Origin: Bacteroidetes bacterium UBA6161
GTDB taxonomy: Bacteria; Bacteroidota; Bacteroidia; NS11-12g; UBA955
Reading direction: 5' to 3'
Assembly (NCBI GenBank): GCA_002422315.1
Contig: DIUJ01000022.1
Coordinates: 1-22,729 of the forward strand
Length of the DNA: 22,729 nt
Below, in pieces: positions 6,888 to 14,558 of this stretch. The first letter of the stretch is position 1, and the number at the start of each line of letters is the position of its first letter. Under the pieces are notes generated by a model. The model was not told where the DNA came from, did not search any database, and saw only the letters and a list, made by a program, of their open reading frames with translations. A program made the translations under genes and the position numbers.

Positions 6888-7976
6888 TTATAAGAAAGGT
6901 ATTTTAACAATTTTAGCTTTAATTCTATTGTTTCTAATATTAATATAAATGGTATTACCCATGTCAGAGTGTTTAATATCTACATATCCCATGCCAATAG
7001 CTTTTTGCAAAGATGGAGATTGTGTTCCCGAAGTTACAAGACCAATATTGTTTCCATTCTCGTCATTTATTTCATAATCATGTCTTGGTATACCTCTTTC
7101 AATCATTTCAAAACCCACAAGTTTTTTAGTTACTCCATTATTTTTAAGATTTAAATGGTATTCTTTATTTACGAAATCTTTTGTAAATTTTGTAATCCAA
7201 CCAAGTCCAGCTTCTATAGGGGATGTGTTATCATTAATATCATTGCCGTACAAGCAAAATCCTTTTTCCATACGTAAAGTGTCTCTACATCCTAGACCAC
7301 AGGGAAGGATATCGAATTCTTTTCCAACTTCCATTATGGATTCAAATACTTGTATTGCTTTAGAGTTTTCTACGTATAATTCAAAACCTCCTGCTCCTGT
7401 ATATCCTGTGTTAGAAATAATCATGTCTACTCCGGCTAGTTTACCCTCTGTGAAACTATAGTAAGGTATAGAGTTTAAATTCACCTCTGTTAATTTTTGC
7501 AACATTTCTGTTGCTTTGGGACCTTGAACTGCAAAAAGGGACAATGTATCAGAAATATTTTCTAGACTAGCTCCAAATTTATTTTGGCTGTTAATCCATT
7601 CCCAGTCTTTGTCTATGTTACTTGCATTTACAACCAATAGATATTCTGTTTCAGACTTTCTGTAAACTAGAAGATCATCCACTATACCACCTTGCGAGTT
7701 GGGTAGGCATGAATATTGGATCTTGCCGTCCTCTAATTTGGAAACATCGTTGCTTGTAACCCACTGAAGTAAGTCTATAGCACCTTCTCCTTTAACAATA
7801 AATTCACCCATATGGCTAACATCAAATATTCCTACGTTGTTTCTAACACATAGGTGTTCTTGTATTAAATTACTGTATTGTAAGGGCATGTTGTATCCTG
7901 CAAAAGGAACCATTTTAGCGCCAAGCGAAATGTGCTTTTCGTTTAGTGCAATGTTTTTAAGAGCGCTTGTTGTCAT
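6888..7976 (-). CDS. gcvT: Aminomethyltransferase, T protein of the glycine cleavage system
   Basis: Transfers the methylene group from the aminomethyl-lipoyl arm of the H protein to tetrahydrofolate, releasing ammonia. The length of 362 residues is normal. Motifs: LGAKMVPFAGYNMPLQY (18-34), GIFDVSHMGEF (49-59), NSQGGIVDDLLVYR (93-106, containing the catalytic Asp of the family), SNTGYTGAGGFELY in the middle, and the C-terminal barrel with TSGTQSPSL and GMGYV. No gcvH or gcvP lies in the window. A weak -7 box, TTACTTTG, is on the minus strand at 7993-8000, 16 nt before the ATG. It lies 125 nt downstream of htrA on the same strand, so it may also be read from there. lipA, which makes lipoyl groups, lies elsewhere in the window. 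Confidence 0.97.
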   Translation of the reverse strand: MTTSALKNIALNEKHISLGAKMVPFAGYNMPLQYSNLIQEHLCVRNNVGIFDVSHMGEFIVKGEGAIDLLQWVTSNDVSKLEDGKIQYSCLPNSQGGIVDDLLVYRKSETEYLLVVNASNIDKDWEWINSQNKFGASLENISDTLSLFAVQGPKATEMLQKLTEVNLNSIPYYSFTEGKLAGVDMIISNTGYTGAGGFELYVENSKAIQVFESIMEVGKEFDILPCGLGCRDTLRMEKGFCLYGNDINDNTSPIEAGLGWITKFTKDFVNKEYHLNLKNNGVTKKLVGFEMIERGIPRHDYEINDENGNNIGLVTSGTQSPSLQKAIGMGYVDIKHSDMGNTIYINIRNNRIKAKIVKIPFL

Positions 7977-8101
7977 ATTTTTTTTCTTACTGCAAAGTAA
8001 ACATAATTTAAGCAGAAAATTTAGCTATCTGGTGAGATTAGATTGAATAAGCACAAAGAGAGACGATTTTTCACCCCTCTTTGTATAGTTTTCTGAAAGT
8101 T

Positions 8102-9592
8102 TTATTCTATTAATACACCTATTACTTCTGTTACTCCATCTTTGTTTTTACCCTCTATTAGAATTCCTCCTTTTTTGTTTTCTAAAAGATTAATGGCATT
8201 ATTTACAGAATAAATTGGGGATTTGTCAATATGAGTTAAAATAAAACCAGGTTGAATTTTATTTATAAAAACACTTCCTTTCTCTACTTTTATTACTTTT
8301 ACTCCCATATTTAATTTTAACTGAGACCTTTCTTGGGAGCTTAATGGTTCTATGACTAAGCCAAGTATTGAATTTTTACTCTTTTTAGTTTCTGCAATTT
8401 CTGTACTAGCCTTTCCCTCTTTGTTAAGTAAAACTACATTTAACTCGGTTGTTTTATTGTTTCTTACTACTCCTACTTTAATTTTGTCTCCTGGTCTATA
8501 CCTTCCTACTTCTTCTTGAAGTTCAGAACTTGATTTAACTTTTTTAGAATTAATAGAAACAATTACATCCCCTTTTTGAATCCCTCCTTTTTCGGCTGCA
8601 GAATTCGGCATTACGTCTTGTACAAATACTCCTTCAAGAGTTTTAATATTTTGTTTTTCTGCAAAATCAGCATCTATGTCTTGAATAGAAACACCTAACA
8701 ATCCTCTTTGTACTGTTCCGAATTTTTTCAAGTCATCGAGCACTTTAATTGCTAAGTTCATTGGAATAGCAAACCCATAACCTATAAACCCACCATTTTG
8801 TGAAGCAATAGCTGTATTTATCCCTATTAGTTCTCCATATGGATTTACAAGTGCTCCGCCGCTATTTCCTGGATTTATCGCAGCATCTGTTTGTATGAAA
8901 TTTTCTATAGCATATTTATTGTCTTGACTTCTTAGTATATTAATGGAACGACCTTTTGCTGAGACAATACCAGCGGTTACGGTAGAGTTTAAATTCATTG
9001 GGTTACCAACGGCTATAACCCATTGTCCAACTTTTAAACTGTCAGAATTGCCCACAGGCAAGTACGGTAGGTCTTTGTCTTCTATTTTTAGTAAAGCCAA
9101 ATCTGTTGTTGGGTCTGCTCCAACTAATTCAGCAATATAAGTTCTTCTGTCGTTTAGGGTTACCTCTATTTTGCTAGCACCTTCTATTACATGGTTGTTG
9201 GTTGCTATGTACCCATCAGAAGTTAAGATTACTCCGCTTCCACTTCCACCTCTTGGTCCCCTTGGTGGCATCTCAAAACCGAAACCATTTTCTCCAAAGA
9301 AATCAAAGAAATCAAAAGGAGCACCTTGACTTGGATTTCTTTGTGAGTTTTGAACAGTTTCTACAATTGTTTTTATGTGTACTACACTAGGGGTAGATAG
9401 TTCAGCTGCCGCTACAAAATCGGTATACCCTTCTTTGTTTAAATCTCTTAAACTCGCGAAAGCAATCGATCTTTCATGGTTTGCAGTCTGTATACCCCTT
9501 GAATTTAATGGGTTTATTAAAAAATGATAAACACCAAGTGCTACTATTCCGCTAATAGTGCCAACTAATAAAAAGCCTAGTATTTTTTTCAT
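8102..9592 (-). CDS. HtrA/DegQ-type serine protease with two PDZ domains
   Basis: Periplasmic quality-control protease of family S1C, 496 residues. The N-terminus (ILGFLLVGTISGIVALGVYHFLI) is a signal or membrane anchor. The trypsin-like domain spans about 55-280, with catalytic His134 (ATNNHVI), Asp164 (TTDLALLKI) and Ser244 (NPGNSGGALVN), all intact. A Gly/Pro/Phe-rich insert lies at about 90-118. PDZ1 is about 287-385 (RGLLGVSIQDI, GGIQKGDVIVSIN) and PDZ2 about 405-495, shorter and more divergent (ILGLVIEPL, QPGFILTHID). The two-PDZ layout fits DegP/DegQ better than single-PDZ DegS. It is divergent from a sigma/anti-sigma pair 129 nt away, which suggests stress control. No clear TAnnTTTG box faces this gene, consistent with an alternative sigma factor but not proof of one. 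Confidence 0.95.
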   Translation of the reverse strand: MKKILGFLLVGTISGIVALGVYHFLINPLNSRGIQTANHERSIAFASLRDLNKEGYTDFVAAAELSTPSVVHIKTIVETVQNSQRNPSQGAPFDFFDFFGENGFGFEMPPRGPRGGSGSGVILTSDGYIATNNHVIEGASKIEVTLNDRRTYIAELVGADPTTDLALLKIEDKDLPYLPVGNSDSLKVGQWVIAVGNPMNLNSTVTAGIVSAKGRSINILRSQDNKYAIENFIQTDAAINPGNSGGALVNPYGELIGINTAIASQNGGFIGYGFAIPMNLAIKVLDDLKKFGTVQRGLLGVSIQDIDADFAEKQNIKTLEGVFVQDVMPNSAAEKGGIQKGDVIVSINSKKVKSSSELQEEVGRYRPGDKIKVGVVRNNKTTELNVVLLNKEGKASTEIAETKKSKNSILGLVIEPLSSQERSQLKLNMGVKVIKVEKGSVFINKIQPGFILTHIDKSPIYSVNNAINLLENKKGGILIEGKNKDGVTEVIGVLIE

Positions 9593-9685
9593 GATTCTTT
9601 TTTTGATTTGCTTTATTACAAAAACTATTCCTTTTTTAATTTTTGTTTTAGAACGAATAACACTTTTTTTTCTTACTAACTTGTT

Positions 9686-9693
9686 TACTTTTG
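9686..9693 (+). promoter_or_regulatory. -7 promoter box (TACTTTTG) of the sigma factor operon
   Basis: TACTTTTG matches TAnnTTTG exactly and lies 28 nt upstream of the ATG at 9722. No TTTG lies 17-23 nt upstream, where a T-rich run is found instead, so the promoter may need an activator or be recognised differently. Confidence 0.45.
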
Positions 9694-9721
9694 TCGATGA
9701 ATAGAGATTAAACTTCTATAG

Positions 9722-10291
9722 ATGTTTTTTAAGAAAAAAATCAAGGAAAAAGATATGCTTAATGAGTTGAAAAACAACTCAGAAGAAGCATTAGTGCAAT
9801 TGTATAATGACAACTATACAAGTGTTAGAAATTTGGTTTTTAAGAATTCAGGTAAAGAAATAGATGTGGAGGATGTTCTTCAAGAGGCTGTAGTTATAGT
9901 TTGGCAAAATGTAAAAAAAACAGATTTTGTTTTAACAGCTAAACTTTCAACTTATTTGTATTCCGTTGCAAGATTTATTTGGCTTAAAAAACTGAAAAAA
10001 ACTGACAAATTAGACTCTTGGAATGAAAATTTGTCACAAAATTCTTCTTATGAATTTTCATCTTTTGTATCCTCTGAAAACAAAGAAATTATTCTAAATA
10101 AAATAGATAAATTAGACTCTGTTTGTAAGCAATTATTGGTATCTTTCTATTTTTATGAAAAAGACATGAATAAAATTGCCTCTGAAATGGGTTTTGCGAA
10201 TGCAAATGTTGCAAAGAGTAAGAAGTATCAGTGTTTTAAAAAGTTGCAAGAGAGTGTATTAAGTAGTTATTCTAAATCAGATTTTTTTTAG
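9722..10291 (+). CDS. ECF-type RNA polymerase sigma factor
   Basis: 189 residues with only regions 2 and 4, the ECF layout. Region 2 covers about 23-93: LYNDNYTSVRNLVFKNSGKE, then DVEDVLQEAVVIVWQN (core binding, -10 recognition) and STYLYSVARFIWLKKLKK. Region 4 covers about 122-178: LDSVCKQLLVSFYFYEKDMNKIASEMG, then a helix-turn-helix of the form NANVAKSKKYQCFKKLQ. A lysine-rich N-terminal extension precedes Met12, which is an alternative start at 9755; I kept the first ATG because the -7 box spacing fits it. The anti-sigma-like gene follows after 2 nt. The divergent htrA points to an envelope-stress role, but that is inference. Confidence 0.88.
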   Translation: MFFKKKIKEKDMLNELKNNSEEALVQLYNDNYTSVRNLVFKNSGKEIDVEDVLQEAVVIVWQNVKKTDFVLTAKLSTYLYSVARFIWLKKLKKTDKLDSWNENLSQNSSYEFSSFVSSENKEIILNKIDKLDSVCKQLLVSFYFYEKDMNKIASEMGFANANVAKSKKYQCFKKLQESVLSSYSKSDFF

Positions 10292-10293
10292 TT

Positions 10294-11325
10294 ATGAAGA
10301 TTAATGAGAACAATATAGAGCTTTTCGATAAGTTTCTCCGCTCAGAATTAAGCGAAGAAGAGAGGCTTAATTTTGAAAATAACTTAAAAGAAAATTCTGA
10401 ATTTAAAGCAGAATTTGAAGAATTTAAATTGTTGGTTGAAGGAATAAAAATGAAAGGTTTAGAAGACCTTAAAGTTATTTTAAAATCAAAAGGTGAGGTA
10501 AAATATTGGGGTAATTTATGGGGCCCAAAATGGACGATAGCTTCTGCTGCAATCTTAGCAATTTTCGCAATAATGTTTTTTGTTTTAGAATATTATATTC
10601 CCAGAAAATCAAACTTAGAAACCCAAATTGCTTTAGAGGAATCTATATCAACCGAAGAGCAACTAGAACAATTGGAAGAAAATATAGAGGGCACTGATAT
10701 TGCTCCTGAACAAAAAGAATCTGTACTTGAAAAAGAAATGGATAGCCCTGAAGTTGTGTACGACGATATAGTAAAGGATTTAGTGAATGAAAATACAGAA
10801 GATATTGTAACTGCACCAAAGCCAAACTCTAATTCTAATGTATCTGAAAAATTAAATAAGACCATTACTGCTCCTCCAGCTGCTAGCAAAGAAGAAGTTT
10901 CTCTAAATAGGACTTCTGAGCCAGTTCCCGAAAGATTAATTAGTTCAGAAAAAATATTGGATTCGTTTTATAAAGTACAAATTTTACCCAATGGTTTTTT
11001 AAAAATGGATGCCAAATTATTAGATACATTTTTATATAATAATGAAGAATGGGCAGATGTGAGAATTGCATTTTGGTCTTCTCCTCTAAATACCATTGCG
11101 TTCAGTAATAAATCAGGATTTAAAAATATAAAGTTATCTAAAGTAGATATATATGGTTGGGATCCTGCACTACTTACAAATCTTCTAATTGAAGGATTCG
11201 GTGGCGATTTATATGTTAAGTATAACCAGAAAGTATATCTTCTCAAAAATGGTGCTCTAAATATGCCAATGAATCAAATTAAGGATAAAACTAAATTGAC
11301 TAAATTAGAAATTTTATGGAATTAG
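10294..11325 (+). CDS. Single-span membrane anti-sigma-like protein
   Basis: 343 residues. Residues 1-70 are a charged cytoplasmic domain beginning ENNIELFDKFLRSELSEEERLNFE, the form seen at the start of many Bacteroidota anti-sigma factors. Residues 81-101 (TIASAAILAIFAIMFFVLEYY) form one membrane span. A periplasmic acidic linker follows (about 108-175, rich in Glu and Asp), then a Ser/Pro/Asn stretch. A folded C-terminal domain (about 215-343) has strands such as YKVQILPNGFLKMDAKLL and GGDLYVKYNQKVYLL. No HxxxCxxC zinc motif is present, so it is not a zinc-type anti-sigma. It sits 2 nt after the sigma gene and overlaps dapF by 10 nt. The assignment rests on position and topology. Confidence 0.7.
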   Translation: MKINENNIELFDKFLRSELSEEERLNFENNLKENSEFKAEFEEFKLLVEGIKMKGLEDLKVILKSKGEVKYWGNLWGPKWTIASAAILAIFAIMFFVLEYYIPRKSNLETQIALEESISTEEQLEQLEENIEGTDIAPEQKESVLEKEMDSPEVVYDDIVKDLVNENTEDIVTAPKPNSNSNVSEKLNKTITAPPAASKEEVSLNRTSEPVPERLISSEKILDSFYKVQILPNGFLKMDAKLLDTFLYNNEEWADVRIAFWSSPLNTIAFSNKSGFKNIKLSKVDIYGWDPALLTNLLIEGFGGDLYVKYNQKVYLLKNGALNMPMNQIKDKTKLTKLEILWN

Positions 11326-12113
11326 TACCTTTTTTTAAATACCAAGGAACGGGGAATGACTTTATTATTATAGACAATAGAGATAATAAATTTACAGATA
11401 TACCTGTGGCTCATTGGTGTGATAGAAGATTTGGAATAGGAGCCGATGGATTGATGTTGTTACAAAATAAACCTGGATTTGATTTTGAAATGGTTTATTA
11501 CAACTCCGATGGAAACATTAGTTCCATGTGTGGAAATGGGGGCCGTTGTATTAGTGCTTTTGCACATTGCTTGGGATTGTCTTCTAACAATAAACTAAAT
11601 TTTTTAGCAGTTGATGGACCACATGAAGCTTTTATTCATGAAAATGATACTGTTTCTTTGAAGATGTCTGATGTGGCAAAAAAGAGTATTGTAAAAGGTG
11701 GAGACTTTCTGCAACTCAATACAGGTTCTCCTCATTATGTAAAAAAAGTAAACAACATAGGAATGTCTAACTTTGAAGAAAAAGCAAAGGAAATCAGGCA
11801 TTCAGAGCCGTATGATAAAGAAGGTATTAATGTTAATTTTATAGAGGTGGTTGAATCAGAAAAAGGGACAATAAGAGTTAGGACTTTTGAAAGAGGAGTG
11901 GAGGGGGAGACCCTTAGCTGCGGAACAGGTGTTACGGCCTGTGCATTGTCTCAAAGTATTTGGCTTGATACTAGCGAACAAATTCAAAACACTTTAGTAC
12001 ACACCTCAGGAGGTATTTTAGAAGTTGAGTTTTCACAAGATCCAAGCAAATTCTTTAATATATGGTTAAAGGGGCCTGCTATTCAGGTATTTAAAGGACT
12101 TATTGAGAAATAA
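11316..12113 (+). CDS. dapF: Diaminopimelate epimerase
   Basis: Converts LL- to meso-diaminopimelate for lysine and peptidoglycan synthesis; a PLP-independent, two-base cysteine enzyme. The 265-residue length is normal. It shows YQGTGNDFIIID (9-20), YNSDGNISSMCGNGGRC with catalytic Cys72, and GETLSCGTGVTAC with catalytic Cys202, both intact. The ATG lies inside the end of the anti-sigma-like gene (10-nt overlap), so translation is probably coupled. This places a peptidoglycan-precursor gene in a sigma/anti-sigma transcript. The 3' end overlaps that of the convergent ytxJ gene by 14 nt. Confidence 0.97.
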   Translation: MELVPFFKYQGTGNDFIIIDNRDNKFTDIPVAHWCDRRFGIGADGLMLLQNKPGFDFEMVYYNSDGNISSMCGNGGRCISAFAHCLGLSSNNKLNFLAVDGPHEAFIHENDTVSLKMSDVAKKSIVKGGDFLQLNTGSPHYVKKVNNIGMSNFEEKAKEIRHSEPYDKEGINVNFIEVVESEKGTIRVRTFERGVEGETLSCGTGVTACALSQSIWLDTSEQIQNTLVHTSGGILEVEFSQDPSKFFNIWLKGPAIQVFKGLIEK

Positions 12114-12435
12114 CCTCTAGTATTTCTGATACATTTATTTCTAAATGTGATGCATCTAAAAGACAATCGCCCGATTTAGTAACTAGAATTTGAGGAGATT
12201 CGTGCATCACTGAAAATAATTCAGATACAGCATTTGAAATAGGTCTGTAGGAAATTAAGTCCAAATAATATAACGTAGCTTTACCTTCTAGAGAGCTTGT
12301 TCCCTTTTCTAATCTGTTTTTTGCCATAGTACTAATCGAACATCGAGTACTATGCTTAAAAATAACAGAGAAATTGGTGTCATTTTTTATGGATTCAAGC
12401 TGTTCTAATGTGTTTAATTTGTGCCACTTATCCAT
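12100..12435 (-). CDS. ytxJ: Thioredoxin-fold bacillithiol-system protein YtxJ
   Basis: 111 residues, the usual YtxJ length. The motif FSVIFKHSTRCSISTMAKNRLE places a single active-site Cys32 in the position of the first thioredoxin cysteine (RCSIS, monothiol). The ending ESPQILVTKSGDCLLDASHLEI corresponds to the cis-Pro strand (SPQ) and the final helix. The family is proposed to act as a monothiol bacilliredoxin-like protein in bacillithiol-using bacteria, including many Bacteroidota. No bshA, bshB or bshC lies in the window. The start codon overlaps the end of a 40-residue lipoprotein gene by 8 nt, so the two are probably translated together. Confidence 0.85.
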   Translation of the reverse strand: MDKWHKLNTLEQLESIKNDTNFSVIFKHSTRCSISTMAKNRLEKGTSSLEGKATLYYLDLISYRPISNAVSELFSVMHESPQILVTKSGDCLLDASHLEINVSEILEVISQ

Positions 12436-12550
12436 TTTGATTGGTATTGTCTATGTAACCAACTCTAGGGCATGCATCTTTTCTTGAACCACAAGAAGAA
12501 ATTAGTAATATTGCAGTAGCAATAAAAAGAGAGAAAATTAATTTTTTCAT
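12428..12550 (-). CDS. Small 40-residue lipoprotein overlapping ytxJ
   Basis: Reading from the ATG at 12550, the frame encodes 40 residues: a signal MKKLIFSLFIATAILLISS, lipobox Cys20, then a mature tail of 21 residues beginning CGSRKDACPRVGYIDN. It stops with TAA at 12428. The ATG of ytxJ lies within the last codons (8-nt overlap, ATGGATAA), which supports real translation and coupling. The signal peptide and the ISSC lipobox are convincing although the gene is tiny. The tail has one further Cys and no known motif. The role is unknown. Confidence 0.72.
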   Translation of the reverse strand: MKKLIFSLFIATAILLISSCGSRKDACPRVGYIDNTNQNG

Positions 12551-12584
12551 TTAATTGTTATTTAAATAACCAAACGCAAATATC

Positions 12585-13799
12585 GTGCATTTTATTGAAC
12601 TTTTGCATACAAACGAGATAGAGGACCTAGTTAATTTGGTCAAAAATAATCCACGCTTATCTGATTTCGTGTTAAAAAAGACCAAATTAGAACCTGAGAT
12701 TAGAATGTGGGTTGCTGAGCAGATTAAATGCAGGGAAAATGCAAGTAAAAAACTCCCTTCATTTTTTGAGAAAAACACCTTGTTTACTCAGCGTGGCTTA
12801 GAACAAGCTACCCACGAGAGTGTGGCATTGGTTAAAACAAAATTATTGCCTTTTAAACCTAAGCTTGTATTAGATTTAACAGCGGGTTTGGGTTCTGATT
12901 TATTTGCTTATGAAAATATCGCAAGTACTTTAATATATAATGATTTGGATACGCATCTTGTTTTTTTAGCTAAGTATAATTCTATAAAACTAGGAATATC
13001 TCAGAAAGTACAGATCTTGAATTTTTCTGCCAATCAGATTTTTGAACAATTGAAAGGAATTACAGTTGACCTAGTTCTTATGGATCCCGATAGACGTTCA
13101 GGGAATAGCAGGTTTATAAGTATGGAAGAATATTCTCCGAATCCCAAAGAACTAGAAGAGACAATACTTAGGAGCGGTAAAAATTTATTGACTAAGTTGT
13201 CTCCAATGTTGTCAATAAAAGAGATTACTCAATCTTTCAAACATGTTCACACCATTTTTGTGGTTAGTTACAGAAATGAGGTAAAAGAGATTAGTACTCT
13301 CCATTCATTAGAGTCAAATAAAGGAGAAAAGGTTCGGATTACTTGCGTAGATGTTTATTCTGAGAATAAATTCCAAACAGTGACTTTCAATACAGCGGAA
13401 CAAACATTGCCTTTAAGGGTTTCAAATCAATTAGGGAAGTACTTTTATGAGCCCTATAAAGCAATCATTAAGAGTGGCTATGCAGATACTTATGCAGGCC
13501 AAAGTAACCTAGAGTCTATATCTGCAAATATTCCATACTATACCTCAAACAATGTTGTTTCTAAATTTATGGGTAGAGTTTTTTCTGTTTTGTATGAAGG
13601 CCGTTTTTCAGTAAAAGAAGTAAGGAATACATGCAAGAAATTTAAGGTAGAAAAAGCCTCGCTTTCAGCCAGGGGATTTTATGAAAAAGCTGAGGCGTTA
13701 GAAAAAACTTTAAATATGAAGCCAAGTACGGAGTACTTTATGTTTTTTTATCTTGATTATTCTAAAAATCCAAGGTTTTGTTTAACGGTTCCGATTTAG
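12585..13799 (+). CDS. PG_1098-type SAM-dependent methyltransferase with a THUMP-like C-terminus
   Basis: 404 residues, cytosolic. Residues 1-85 form an N-terminal helical domain. The class I SAM fold follows: motif I is KLVLDLTAGLGSDLFAYE (93-110), the acidic loop YNDLD (118-122), and the motif IV region is DLVLMDPDRRSGNSRF (162-177). The C-terminal 200 residues include SYRNEVKEISTLH, YEPYKAIIKSGYADTYAG and a final RGFYEKAEALEKTL, matching the THUMP-like domain found with this methyltransferase in Porphyromonas PG_1098 and relatives. The substrate is unknown to me; a nucleic acid is likely because of the THUMP-like part. The start is GTG, the first possible codon after the divergent lipoprotein gene, leaving a 34-nt gap. 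It converges on hemD with 3 nt between stops. Confidence 0.85.
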   Translation: MHFIELLHTNEIEDLVNLVKNNPRLSDFVLKKTKLEPEIRMWVAEQIKCRENASKKLPSFFEKNTLFTQRGLEQATHESVALVKTKLLPFKPKLVLDLTAGLGSDLFAYENIASTLIYNDLDTHLVFLAKYNSIKLGISQKVQILNFSANQIFEQLKGITVDLVLMDPDRRSGNSRFISMEEYSPNPKELEETILRSGKNLLTKLSPMLSIKEITQSFKHVHTIFVVSYRNEVKEISTLHSLESNKGEKVRITCVDVYSENKFQTVTFNTAEQTLPLRVSNQLGKYFYEPYKAIIKSGYADTYAGQSNLESISANIPYYTSNNVVSKFMGRVFSVLYEGRFSVKEVRNTCKKFKVEKASLSARGFYEKAEALEKTLNMKPSTEYFMFFYLDYSKNPRFCLTVPI

Positions 13800-13802
13800 A
13801 AA

Positions 13803-14558
13803 TTAATTAACCGATTTTATATAGTTTTCAATAGCGGCAACGATACTAGGTGATTCTGGTGTTGGAGCCGGAATTTGGCAAACTAAATTCGCTTCTTTTA
13901 TTGCATTTAAGGTAGTATCACCCCATGCAGCTATTCTTGTATTGTTTTGTTTGAAATCCGGAAAATTTTCAAATAAGGATTTGATATCTGCCGGACTAAA
14001 GAAAACAATAACATCATAAAATACATTTTCCAAATCGCTTAAATCGGCCGAAACTGTTTTGTACATTATAGCTTCTTTAAAAGCGATGTTATGCTTCGTT
14101 AGAAAATCAGGAATGTTGGGTTTTCTGATATCAGAACAAGGGAATAAGTAATTCTCTGTTTTGTGGCTTTGTAGTAATTTTAAAAATGCAGCTTCACCAG
14201 GTTTTTTGGGAGAAAATACCTTTCTTTTTCTAAGCTGTGTGTATTTTTGGATGTACACAGCTATGGCTTCATTAAGACAAAAGTATTTCATTTCTATTGG
14301 CAAATCCGCTCTCATTTCATCTGCAATTCTAAAGAAATGGTCTACGGCATTTTTAGAGTTAAATATAATTGCAGTATGCTCTAGTATATTAATTCTCTTT
14401 TTCCTAAGTTGGCTTGCGGGTTCTGCATCTACCTGAATAAAAGGCCTAAAGTCAATTTTTAATTTGTATTTATTGCCAATCTCTTCGTATACATTTCTTC
14501 CGTTTTCGGGACTTGGCTGTGAAACCAATATTGTTTTAACTTTCAATGTGTTACTCAT
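13803..14558 (-). CDS. hemD: Uroporphyrinogen-III synthase
   Basis: Cyclises hydroxymethylbilane with inversion of ring D in heme synthesis. 251 residues with the weakly conserved family pattern: KVKTILVSQPSPENGR, HTAIIFNSKNAVDHFF (59-75), YFCLNEAIAVYIQKY (91-105), NYLFPCSDIRKPNIPDFL, YDVIVFFSPADIKSLF and the ending IAAWGDTTLNAIKEA. The version with RPFIQVDAE is typical of Bacteroidota. It overlaps the DUF4271 gene by 8 nt and is the last gene of a four-gene minus-strand run. The DUF4271-hemD pair is a neighbourhood I recognise from other members of the phylum. Confidence 0.9.
   Translation of the reverse strand: MSNTLKVKTILVSQPSPENGRNVYEEIGNKYKLKIDFRPFIQVDAEPASQLRKKRINILEHTAIIFNSKNAVDHFFRIADEMRADLPIEMKYFCLNEAIAVYIQKYTQLRKRKVFSPKKPGEAAFLKLLQSHKTENYLFPCSDIRKPNIPDFLTKHNIAFKEAIMYKTVSADLSDLENVFYDVIVFFSPADIKSLFENFPDFKQNNTRIAAWGDTTLNAIKEANLVCQIPAPTPESPSIVAAIENYIKSVN

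Noticed and set aside
8053..8084. Inverted repeat ACAAAGAG/CTCTTTGT as terminator of htrA
   Set aside because: The 16-nt loop is long and no T-run follows on the minus strand; it could be chance.
10593..10889. Open frames on the minus strand opposite the anti-sigma-like gene (10593-10889, 10643-10825, 10968-11246)
   Set aside because: They are Ser- or Leu-rich antisense shadows of the Glu/Asp-rich linker and C-terminal codons, with no signal, motif or promoter.
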